Shown here: piece after piece, positions 24,401 through 36,400 of the stretch
How the letters are laid out: each line of letters starts with the position of its first letter
Position numbering within the stretch: the first letter of the stretch is position 1
Source: Lytechinus variegatus
Taxonomy: Eukaryota; Echinodermata; Echinoidea; Temnopleuroida; Toxopneustidae
Length of the DNA stretch: 64,000 nt
Direction of reading: 5' to 3'
NCBI RefSeq assembly: GCF_018143015.1
Contig: NC_054743.1
Span: forward strand, 40,194,922 to 40,258,921
The notes under the pieces: model-generated
What the model saw: the letters and a program-made list of their open reading frames with translations, nothing else
Told to the model about the DNA's origin: nothing
The model's database searches: none
Program-made: the position numbers and the translations under genes

Positions 24401-27400
24401 CTGGAACTCGAGCTTCTCTTCCATGAAGAAGGAAGTAGGGACTAAGTCCTGTTGTGGAGTGGACACTTGAGTTGTATGCAAGTTGTAGTTGAGGGAGGTG
24501 AGAATCCCAATCTCCACGTTTGTCAGCGACATATCGTGCTAATTGTTCTTTGATTACACGATTTGCTCGTTCGACCATTCCAGCACCTTGAGGATGGTAA
24601 GGCGAAGATCTGGATTTACGAATTCCAAGTTTTTCGCAAAGTTGTTGTACGAGCCTCGACTCAAACTGTCGACCTTGGTCGGTGTGCAAAGTTTCTGGCA
24701 CACCGTGCTCTGTGACGTAGTCTTCAAAGATGTGCTTAGCGACCGTCTCGGCAGTTTGGTTCCTCATAGGGTAGATGTTGACATATTTTGTGAAGTGGTC
24801 GATGATGACTAGTATACAGCGATATCCACCACGAGAAATAGGGAGCTCGGCGATGTCGGCGAAGATCATCTGAAAAGGGTGATCAGTCGTTATACTTCGT
24901 AATGGGGCTTGGTGTTTTGGATTTGGTGACCTGAACGACTCACATGCCATACAAGTAGAACAATGGTTGGTAATATCTCGTCTCATGAATGGCCAGTAAC
25001 AAGTGGCTTCTGCTCGAAGTGTGCGCTGAATTCCAAAATGGCCTGATGAAGGATGTCCATGTAGTTCTTCGAGTACTTTAGGAATGAGTTTTTGAGGTAT
25101 GACTGGTTGAAGTATCGTTGTGCCAAGTCTATCATATTTCATACGATAGAGGATGTTTCCCTTAATTGTCAGACGAGGGTATTCCCAGAGTAGTCGTCTC
25201 ATACGGGGATTGAAGCGACGTATTTCTCTGACAGATGGTCGATATCCCAACTTGACATACTCCTTGACCTGGTTGATATTTTGATCTAGTTCTTGGCGTT
25301 CTTGCAACTCAGATTGCTGATTGGCTAGAATGAAATTTTCTGGTTGCGTCTGGTTAGTACTTTGGGACTTGTGTTCAGTCGATCCCTGGGTAGTGTGAGA
25401 CTTTGTAGTAGACCTTGTGTGAACTACATTACAACTGGTTTGGTCTTGATGTAGGAGATTGGTTTGGTTATCTCTTGAGTGGTTGTGTGGACGTCGAGAG
25501 AGTGCGTCAGCATTCTGATTGGAGCGTCCCTTGCGATGTATGATCTTGAAGGAATAGGCATCCAATTCTACTATCCAGCGTGCACGTCTACCAGTTGCAT
25601 CATCTTGGATTGGTACTTTCATGTATCCTAGAAGTGGTTGATGATCTGTGTATACTGAGAAAGGCTGGCCTCTAAGATAGTGGCGGAAGTGTCGTACAGC
25701 TGAGACAATGGCCCACAATTCTCGATCGTACGTAGACCATTTCTTCTGACTTTCTGATAGTTTGTGGCTGTAGTAGGCTATGACGTGTTCTCTTCCATCT
25801 TGGACTTGGGAGAGAATAGCTCCAACAGCATCACAAGAAGCATCTGTGGCTATGTTGAAAGTCTTGTTGAAGTTAGGAAATGCTAGTATGGGTGGATTGG
25901 TAAGTGCCATCTTCAGTTTGATGAAGGCGTTTTCACAGTCGGCATTCCAGACGAATTGCATTCCTTTGTGCGTCAGATTGGTAAGAGGTGTGGAAACTTG
26001 GGCAAAGCCTGGAATAAATCGACGATAGAATGAAGCAAGGCCTAAGAAAGATCTAATCTGTGAAGGATTCTTGGGTCTTGGCCATGCTGCAACCTTGGCT
26101 GTGTTGTTTGGATCTGGAAGCACTCCTTGTGTACCAATTACATAGCCTAGATAGGTGACTTTCTTCTGTAGAAATTGGCATTTGGTAGGTTTCAACTTCA
26201 ATCCGGCGTCTTTGAAGCGCTGGAGGACTTCTTGGAGGTTTTGGAGATGTTCTTCAAAGCTTCAACCCATCACAATACAGTCGTCGAGGTATATGAGACA
26301 AGTCGACCAATGCAAACCATGTAAGACAGATTCCATAAGACGCTGAAATGTCATTGGTGCATTTACTAAGCCGAATGGCATAACATTAAAATGATAAAAG
26401 CCAGTACCGGTGGTGAAGGCTGTCTTCTCTTTACTTTCTGGGTCAAGTCTAATCTGCCAATACCCACTTGAAAGATCCATGACACTGAAGTAGGATGACG
26501 AAGAAAGGGCATCAACAGAATCATCTTGACGAGGTATTGGGTGAGAGTCTCTGATGGTGACGGCATTGAGAGCTCTGTAATCGACACAGAATCTGTAGGT
26601 GTTGTCCTTTTTCTTTACCATCACTATAGGACTCGACCAAGGGCTGTGGCTTTCTTCTATAATTCCACGTTCAAGAAGATCATCTACCTGTCTCTGGATT
26701 TCACATCGCATGGTAGGTGATGTGCGATAAGCTCTTTGACGGATGGGTGTGTCAGTCGTTGTGGTTATCTTGTGGTAGACATCAGCCTGTCCTATATCAT
26801 CTTGAGATGAGCTATGAAAATACTTACCTGATTTTCTTATTTACGAGATAACTCATACATCTACTTGATTTGCTAGTTCAGCCCTCTGGACTGCCATACC
26901 CGAAAAGAACTCCCAAGAATTTAAAAAGCGCGAGCGCGCCCTCTCCCGTTCAGGCTTACTACCCATGATCACCGCGCAATTAGCGTCCATCTTCCTCACC
27001 TTTCGCAAGCCCATACGTTGAAACATGTTGCTACGCAAGGCGGAGGGTCGGTGGGAGGGTATCAAGTAGATGTATGAGTTATCTCGTAAATAAGAAAATC
27101 AGGTAAGTATTTTCATAATTTACTTCAATAACTCCATACATCTACTTGATTTGCTAGACCAGCACGGACTCAAACCGTTGGGAGGCATGTTTTCAATTGT
27201 AAGCCTAAGAAAATTTAACAAAACAAAAACAACGAAATTTAGGGAGAGGGGGAAAAAGCCGCAGCTGCTTTAAGCGCCGAAGCAGCAAATCTCGCCTCGC
27301 TGGACGGAATGTCCTTCAAGTAGAAAGAAGTGAAGGAGTTAGTTGAGCGCCAAAAGGCGGCCCTCAAAAATGTCCTCGAGAGGAATGCCCTGTATACTCA

Positions 27401-30400
27401 GGAATACTAAGTATCATGGGCCCTCGGCCTAGTGTCAGGAGAACAACATCACCTGCTGACTAGAGCGTAAGAATCGAAATTTGTTGAAAATTTCAACAAG
27501 AATCGTGATCGGAAAACTGAAGCTTTTAAGGCTCAGTAAGTGATCAATCGACCAATCTGAGAAGGCGAGATATCTCAGAACCCCTACCGAAATTTAAGCG
27601 TGCCGCTTGCTAGTAACCAGCATGCGACTAGCAGGGCGCTCGCTTAATAAGCGAGTGCATGCTAGCTCGCTAAAAGATCGCTTAACTATTACTCTGCACG
27701 CATATCACACGCTTATTAAGCTAGCCGCATGCTAGTTACTAGCATGCCGCAAGCTTGCGCAAGCTAGTCGCACGCTTCCCGCAAGCTTGGAAATTTCTTT
27801 AGGGGAAGCCTCCGCGTGGGAGAAAGCGCCCAGAATTCGATATCTGTCTCAAATGCGTGAGGGCAGAAATCTGCAGAATTCTGATAGAGAGCTGTGGTAA
27901 AAAGTTACTAGCGGTCCGAAGGGGACCAGGAACGACGGAGAGTAGGGATTTTAGGAAGAAAACCACTCGTAAGGCAGACAAGGGTCGAGAAAGCGACTGA
28001 GTGCCATCCTGTTAATAAGGAATGCCGCGGACATGTTGCCTATGTAGAATAGAGCAGTCTGGTCAAAACAGCTCAACCGGGCGTGTCAGGGAAACAGCGC
28101 GGTACACATCACGACAAAAGTGTGTTAGACCGAGTGATCGAGAGAGAACTCAGGATCCCCTTTCTCCCATATTGAATGAAGCACCCATCTGAGGGTGCAG
28201 TGCCCGCGGTGGAAGAGGTGGCTTGGCTCAAGCCACCATCGCCGAGAGAGCCCGTGAGGCTAGGCTGCGATGGCTGTCCGCTGGGCGGGGGAATCCCTAG
28301 CAGCAGCAAGCGTACGCCAGAGGGAGCTGGCGAAAAAAAAAATCTGTCACGATATTACGTGTAAACGACCATCAAGGGATGCTCTAAACGAACAGACATC
28401 GCCAGATATGATACCTCAACCGTTACATTCCCAACGGAATCGAATGAGGTAGCAACGGCCCTGTCCTATCAAGTTAGGGACGGAAACTGGCTAAGAGTGT
28501 CGAAGTCCTCGCTTGAAGAAACAAGCGAAGGAGACTTGAGGAAGTAATCACAAAATTTCCATCAGTCTGCGGTGAGAACCAGTTGTTTATGAAAACAGTC
28601 ACAAGGCCTGTTTCTCAGGTGATCGTAAGAGCAAGCACCGCCGGCGCCGGTGGAAGCGTGGAACAGTCCGATATCGGTAAGATAAGGAGCTCCAAAAAGC
28701 TGCAGGGGGCAGCAAAAATGACGCCCTAAGCAGCGGGGGATGAGAATCTAAATTTCTAAAAGAAGAACTCCAGTGAAGTAAATCACTTACATGGAGAGGC
28801 TCATCCACAGTCGGCCCGAGAGAAGGCGGGTCGTAGTGATCGTGGTTAGGAAGGCATAAGCATACATCCATCCACTGTTACATCATCCTCGGTCGTGCGG
28901 TGACCCTGGCCACATGCCTTGCATGGAAGGAGGATGAAAGCAGCATGCGGGGCGACTCGAGTGTGCCGTGAAAAAATTTCTAAGAAAGAAGCCGATTCGA
29001 CAAACGGCACGGTAAAGACATCCACCGTAGACCACTCCGCACAAGGAGGGAACGGCGGAGACCCCCGCAAGATTGACCCACATAGAGGGCAGTCTATAAG
29101 ATAGACAGAGCTCGACCGATGGTCTGGCGGTGTACAGTTTGGTGTGAACTCGCCGACCCGGTACGGTGGGTGTGCCCAGAAAGTAGGCATAGAATGCCGA
29201 CAGAGAATCCTGGGGCTTTAAACAAGTTTGAACGCACGTACATAGCCAACAATCTCATGAGATGTACGGCGGTTACTTTCCTCCGAGATGATGTTTACCC
29301 AACCGGGAAAGACTCGGGGAACAGCTGTGAATGTCAACAGGAGGGATATCTAGCATATGAAAAGCTGATTCCTTCCACGTATTCGGTGCGGGTGCTGCCG
29401 GCGGCGTCCGGGGGGACGACCGGTGATGGCAGCTCGGGCAGGGAGCCGCCCGAATACGAGACAAATAGGTTAACATAACCATAATGCACCGGGTGGTGAA
29501 GGCATAGCGATTATTAAGCACAGGAGAACTTTTAATCGCCGTGACATTCAGATCCGATATACATACTCATAAGCTCGGAGAGCTATGAGATAGTGAGACA
29601 TACCGCTGAGCGGTGATGGTGCTCATATCAGAGTCGCCCTCTCTTCAGCGGCGATCGCTGGAGACCGGGTGTCTGTACTAGCCCTGACTCTGGCGTTGCA
29701 AGGGTAGGAGCTAAGTAAGACAGGGCACCCTTACTTTCGAATAGAAAGTGAGGTTCAGGCCAGAAAAGCGACGGTCCCGTCGCCTGGGCGGACGGTCCGC
29801 GGACGTGATAGGTTGCCCTCTCAAAGAAGTGCAGCATGCAGTATGTAAGAGATTCATACCTCCAATCTACGGGCCCGCTTAGGGGGAAGAATGGAGAGAG
29901 TTACCGCTGAAGGAGTCGTCGCCGTATGTGAGCTTGACGTAGAGGGCGAATTCGGGAATACCTGCATAATAATCGCCCCCCCCCCTGCCTCTGCCTTCTC
30001 GCTAGCCTCGAGAGGCTTGAAAATTTCGAGACGGCGGCGCCGGAGCCTGGCGCTTCCGGGCAGCAGCAGAGCGGGGGTGGGTTTACACCCTCGGAGCTGG
30101 CGGCTTCCTCGTCGTAGGAGCCGCCTCGTCTAGAGCGACCCCGTCACTCTCCGAGACCCCCAATTCGGCCGCTTGAGCTCGGAGCGCCTGAAGAGGCGGG
30201 GCGAGAAAAAATGGACTCCCTTGCTTCATCAATACCCCCGCTCGGAGGGTAGATGTGAGGTAGATACTTGTCAAGCAGCGCCTGAGCGCTTACTGAAAAG
30301 TCGACCGCGGGATAGGGGTTGTCCTCGCACTGTCCGCCTTCGAGAGACTCCTCGTAAAGGGAGTCTCGCTCTATGGACTGAACCGGGGGGTTGTCCAGTA

Positions 30401-33400
30401 AGCGCCGGGGTGGCCCCGCGTGTCGGCTGGGACACGTGCTCTGAGATCGACGAAAATGCTGGAAAGCACACGCGATCTTGAGGCACCCGGTTAGTCGGTG
30501 CACTGGCTGGCGATTTAACAGAATCGCTCGAGGATTTCCCGGGTGTCTGGTGGTTATTGCCCACTTGTCTCGCTTGATGCTCAGGGGCATCAGCGGAGTG
30601 AGTAGACGTCGAGGGTGGGGGAACCCGCACTACTCGAAAGCAGAATGTAGCAGCATGAATAGCTGTGACATCTGACCACCGACACAAGGGTCTGAAGGAG
30701 GGACGCCCATGGCAACAGGGCTGGCCGACCTCACCTTCGACCTCTTCTTCTTCGCGGCCTCCGCCGGCGTGGCCGGGGCAGAAGAAGGCACAAGAGGCAC
30801 GGGTGATTTCTTACGATTTGCCGCCCCTGGCAGGGCGGCCGTCAACAACGAAACTTCACCCGAATCTGACGGGGTCAGATTGTGGTCACAGTCTGATGTG
30901 TGACGCCTCTCGCGGTAGCAGAATGTAGCAGCATGAATAGCTGTAACATCTGACCACCGACACAAGGGTCTGAAGGAGGAACGCCCATGGCAGCAGGGCT
31001 GGCCAACCTCTCCTTCGACCTCTTCTTCTTCTTCTCTTTCTGCGGGCTCCGCCGGCGTGGCCGGGGCAGAAGAAGGCATGAGAGGCACGGGTGATTTCTT
31101 ACGATTTGCCGCCCCTGGCAGGGCGGCCGCCGACAACGAAACTTCACCCGAATCTGACGGGGTCAGATTGTGGTCACAGCCTGATGTGTGACGCCTCTCG
31201 CGGTAGCAGAATATAGCAGCATAACATGTATGACTGTAACATCTGGCCATCGATAAGAGGGTCTGAAGGAGGAACGCCCATGGCAACAGGGCTGGCCGAC
31301 CTCTCCTTCGACCTCTTCTTCTTCTTCTTATTTTGCGGGCTCCGCCGGCGTGGCCGGAGCAGAAGAAGGCACAAGAGGCACGGGTGATCTCTTACGATTT
31401 GCCGCCCCTGGCAGGGCGGCCGCCAACAACGAAACTTCACCCGAATCTGACGGGGTCAGATTGTGGTCACGATCAGATTGTGGTTACAGTCTGTGTGACG
31501 CCTCTCGCGGTCAGGGGCTGGGCGATCTCTCCCGATGCTGTCAACGGAGGACGACTTATACGGCAGAGATCCTGACCTGTGCCGGGGGGAGAGAACCGCA
31601 CTCTCCCTCCGGACTTCTGGTGACCCGGTAGCCGGTGGGTCGCATAGCCCTATGGGTGCTGCGGCGGCAGGACCTAGTTTAGGCTTGGAAGCCTTGGCTA
31701 CCACTTTTTCCTTTGTCCGAGACCGTGGCACCACAGTCTCGGCCTTCCTTCTCTTAGCATCCAACCGCAAATTCGGAATGCTGATCGACGCACCCTCATA
31801 CTCACCGCCGCCGGGCGCTCACCGCGGCGTCCCTCCTACTCGCCTGGAGGCGGCCGACTTCTGTAAACTTGCAATCGGGACGGTCCCCGTGGAGGGCACC
31901 AGGTCCTCTGGGGCTGTGTTAGTCCCATTCAAAGGTACCTCTCTCTACCCTGAAAAAGGAAAAACAAGAATTTTTTTTTTTTTTTTTTTTTTATTACAAA
32001 GATCTCGCTTAGATTAAAAGTGGAGACCGGAGTGGTCTTTCCCTCCTCCTATAAGGAGTTTGTTTGAGTAAACAGAACAAAACAAGAGGGGAGGGGTAGG
32101 GAGGAAGAAGAACCTAAGAATAGTTTAGGTATCTGCCTGTAAGAAAATAAAAAGGAGGTCGGAGACTTTGAAAACTCCTACAAGGTTCCCCTACTATATT
32201 CTCTTTTTTTTTTTTTTTGCCCGAAGGAAAAATTCGAAACAAAAATTCAAAAATGAATGCAAGTTCAGAAGAGAACGAAGTTTCCACCTGCGAAGAAACA
32301 CAAAAACAAGCATTTCAGAGCAGGAAGAAAAGGGATTGAGAGACAAATAATTCCAGATAAGAGAAATTTTACGATAATTTCCAAGAGGAAAAAAGTAACC
32401 TCCTGTGGAAAGGTAAAGAAATTCAGAACAGGAGGAAGGAGGAACGTCTCTAGTAACGATTCCAAGAGGAAGAACGACACAGTAAATCCTCAAAGGGAAA
32501 TCGTACAGCCCGCCTGTCGAAGTAAAAAAATATAAGACTAGGAGGGAAGAGGGAATTGAACGAAGAAAACAATTCCGGGAAAGGTCAAAAAAATTTTTTT
32601 TTTTTTTTTGGGGGGGGGATTGAATAACCAATCAATCAAGGTATAATTGCGTAAGCCGAATTAAACAATCCCCGAAGCGTCTGTGAATAAAATATTAATC
32701 AAGAGTTTTATTCAGAACAGAAAGGAAAAGGAATTGAGCTTTAAGCTGCGCCTGAGCTTTAAGATCCGCCTGTGAATAAAATATCAATCAAGAAAATTAT
32801 TCAGAACAGAAGGAAAAAGGAATTGAGCTTTAAGATCCGCCTGTGAATAAAATATCAATCAAGAAATTTATTCAGAACAGAAGGAAAAGAGAATTGAAGA
32901 ATTAATCAATCAATAATCAATCGAAAATCTTAATAAATCAATTCCAGAAAGCAAGGAAGGAACAGAGTTGAAGATCCCAACCTGCAAAAAGAAATAACAA
33001 TAACACCCTCGACAACAAAGTGTAGAGGCTGTCTAGAATTTAATTAAAAAACGGCACCAAAAGCCACCACGCTTTGAACGTGAAGAACAATAACCATGAC
33101 AGGTGGTGAAGGCTTGCTGCCACGTAGGCAGGCCAAGCCCGGTGCCTCGCGAACGCGCTAGCGGTGCGGCGCGACGAGAACTCAAACGTTAGAAAAACAA
33201 TTTAAGTGTCACCAAAAAACACGTCTAAAAAGTCACGCCAGGTGTAAATTCTGAACACAATCTTACCCACAGATGGAAAGAATGAATTTAAAAGGGAGAA
33301 AGCACAACAGATAAGCGAAAATAATATACCAAAGCTCAAAAAAGATTTGAGCTCTTAGGAGACATATCTGAGCACGTCTTGACAGGTGGCTTGCCGAAAG

Positions 33401-36400
33401 CAAAAGAGGAAGATGGACGCTAATTGCGCGGTGATCATGGGTAGTAAGCCTGAACGGGAGAGGGCGCGCTCGCGCTTTTTAAATTCTTGGGAGTTCTTTT
33501 CGGGTATGGCAGTCCAGAGGGCTGAACTAGCAAATCAAGTAGATGTATGGAGTTATTGAAGTAAATTAAACACATCAGCATAGGAATTTAGAACTTGCTT
33601 GGTCTTGTCATACTGTTCCTTGGTGAGGTCTGATTTGGAAAGCATGTCATCTACTGGTAAGATTGGTTTTGCCTCTTGGGTAGCTGCAATCACCTTATCG
33701 AAGATCTTGTATTCTTCTGGATCACTGGTCAGTGAATGGAAATGACCAAGGGTGGTGTTACCTGTAAGATCAACCTTTTCTTGAGATGTATTGACCAGTC
33801 TAACAAGGATGAGACCATCTTGGGCTGTGTTCACTGATCTGGCACCAGCTACAGGATGATATTCTTGTAATGTTGGCTCAAAGATACCATCATATCCTTG
33901 CGGGATAAGGTCTGGTTGTTGAGGTTCTAGTCTGCCTTGGACATGTATCTCACTCATTGCTGGTATAGAGACTTGTCCTACCAGTGTAACATTACACTTG
34001 AAAGGGGCTTGGTAACGGTGCTTGTCGACTAGAGGTATCGTTACACCTGGCATGGTGAACGTAGTAGTGGAGAGTACTGTGTCGTTTCTCCAAAAGAAAT
34101 CCCAACCTAAGATGACAGGGTGGCTTATTCCTCTGGCAACCATGAACGTATGACGTCGTGTAGTATTACCAAGATGTAGGATGGTGTCAATGGTACCGAT
34201 GATGTCTAGAAGTTGTTTGGTAACAGACGTTGCTGCAATAGTGGATTTCACTAGAGGGCTTCTCTGAGACTTTGGTATTGAGTCATAGAAATCACTGCTG
34301 ACTAGGGAGGTGTATGATCCGCAGTCTAAGTACGCAAAGACATAAGTGTTGTCAAGGATTACAGGGATGAAGGGTGGTTGTTGTGGTGAACACTCAGATC
34401 CATTTTCTTTGTTTACTTGGGCCGTAGTTGTGGGAGTTGATGAGTGGCCCGTATCACCAACTAATGGTAGTTTCCCTGGTAAGTTCTATCAGCTTGGTCG
34501 TTGAAGCGAACATTCCGTTGCCTTCTGGGCGGAGTAGGGGAACGTCTTCTCGGCATATCTGGTCTGAAGGAGGATGACTGTGAGTGCGACAAGTATCTTG
34601 TCGGACTAGGTGAAGGCGACGAGAAATTCCTTCTAGGTGAGTCTGATCGATGAAGGGAGGAATCACGATAAGAATGAGGATATGATCTGTGACGTGATCT
34701 CTCTTGCTGGTAAGTATGCTTATCGTGGTAGTACCCTTGTCTTGTCGGACTAGATGAGGGTGAACGATGACGATATTGCCTATCATCACGACGGGAGTAT
34801 CTAGTCGGACTTGAGTATGCTGACCGACGATGGTATGATCTATCATCAACACGTGAGTACCTATTTGGACTCGAGTACCTATTTGGACTTGAGTATGGTG
34901 ACCGACGATAATTTCTGTCATGTGGTCTTTTCTCGAAGGAGGAAGGAGATCTTGAGCGACCTGACATTGTGAGTGTTTCAATCTTTTCCTCTAGGGAGGC
35001 GATACGCTGCATGAGTGCATCGTTTGAGTTCTCAGACTTGGATGTAGCAGCCACTTGAATCTGAGTACTATCAGGCTGACCCAAAAGTGTTGCTTGTTCT
35101 ATGCGAACTGCAGTATTAACGGCTTGCTTGAAAGATTCGACACCGTGTTCGTATAGCTTTCTCCTCAGCTGTAAGTCTAAGCCTGCCATGAAGCGACGAA
35201 ACTTCTCTCCATCTTGAGCTTCCTCATCGTACTTGGGAAAAGCTTCACCAACTAAAGTTGAAATAGCTGCTGCAAATACTTCAATAGGTTCTAGGGGCTG
35301 TCTAGTACGTGCAGTAACACAAGAACGAAAGTTTGTTAGGTATGTTGTTCTGCCAAATATTTCTGAAAGAATTGTCTTTACTTTTTCAAAGTCTTTCTTA
35401 TCAGAATCAGGAATATTTTCCCAGACAGTAAATGCTGAACCTGAAAGTCTGGAAGGAAGTAAGCTATGTTTCTGAGCATTACTACTGCCTACTGAGTCAA
35501 CTGCAACTTCAAATCTTTTCACCCATTGGTGAAAATCTTGACCTTCTCCAGTGAAAGTCTCTGGCAATTCGAGGCGAAACATTGCCATGATGAATTAAGA
35601 CTACCAGAACAATGCTGTACAAATTTATGTAAATGAAGAAGGGTGATCAACTTTCATAAACAGCATAAAGGCATCTTAATGAAGGAGGGAGCTTACTAAT
35701 CTCATATCAAAGATGCATACTAATAAATAACTGGAGAATAAATGATGAAGGATGACATCAAATATATAAGATATCTGAAAGAATAGTGGTAGACTTACTC
35801 AAATATGTAGACAAATTTACTCATCTAAAATTCAAGATGAAGGGAGAAATCAAGACTTGAAGCAGGATGCAAAATGCTTGAAGTACTAAAACCCACGATG
35901 AGTATATTGAAGTCTTTGCACATGAAGTAGGGTGAGATTTGGTTGAGTACAAATCAGGATTGGAGGCAAATAGCTTTACTGAAGGAGGAAGAGCTAACAT
36001 GTCAGTTGAAGCAGGGTGAAATTAGCTTGGTAGGGCTATCACTGGCTGCAAACTCTGCCTGAAGTTAGGGAGACACCGCTGCTACCAGTTTGTAGTGTGG
36101 CCGGGGGTTCTAACAGGTCTTCCTCGCAGTCATAAGCAAGCCAACCCAAAAATAAAGATGTTGACCAAATGTAGTGTAGTAGGGTTCTGATTTATTGGTC
36201 TGCAATGCAGACCTCACTAGGCATTGCCTTCACAAATTATACATTCAAATATATTCAAAAATAAAGTCACATGATAAATTCAACCAATAGAGAAACAGAG
36301 AATGGAAGAACCCAGAAAAGTGGAAGAACCAAGGCTGAAAGGTGAACCAATGAGGATGAGATAGGATGGTATGAATGAAGAAGAATGTTCTGAATGTAAA

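Larger units (their letters stand above)
27118..33566. mobile_element. Unclassified 6.45-kb TA-flanked inverted-repeat element
   Basis: The first 40 bases (ATTTACTTCAATAACTCCAT...GATTTGCTAG) are repeated exactly, inverted, at the right end (33527-33566). TA lies at both borders (27116-27117, 33567-33568). The element and the 301-bp one together sit inside the Gypsy pol gene. The interior is mosaic: a palindrome cluster (27590-27790), a GC-rich core (about 28.1-31.9 kb), three tandem units of about 280 bp (30620-31500), poly-T tracts and purine-rich tandem repeats (32.2-32.95 kb). Coding-like minus-strand stretches rich in Ser, Pro, Lys and Arg occur between 30.1 and 31.95 kb, but no transposase, reverse transcriptase or recombinase is recognisable. 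Alternatives are a giant non-autonomous Tc1/mariner-type element or a remnant of a DIRS-like element. Confidence 0.75.

Noticed and set aside
30620-31500. A CRISPR-like array
   Set aside because: Units are about 280 bases without alternating short repeats and unique spacers, and the genome is eukaryotic.
28100-31990. A GC-rich host gene or CpG-island gene
   Set aside because: The stretch is enclosed by the inverted repeats of the unclassified element inside pol; frames are short, overlapping on both strands and match no host family that I know.
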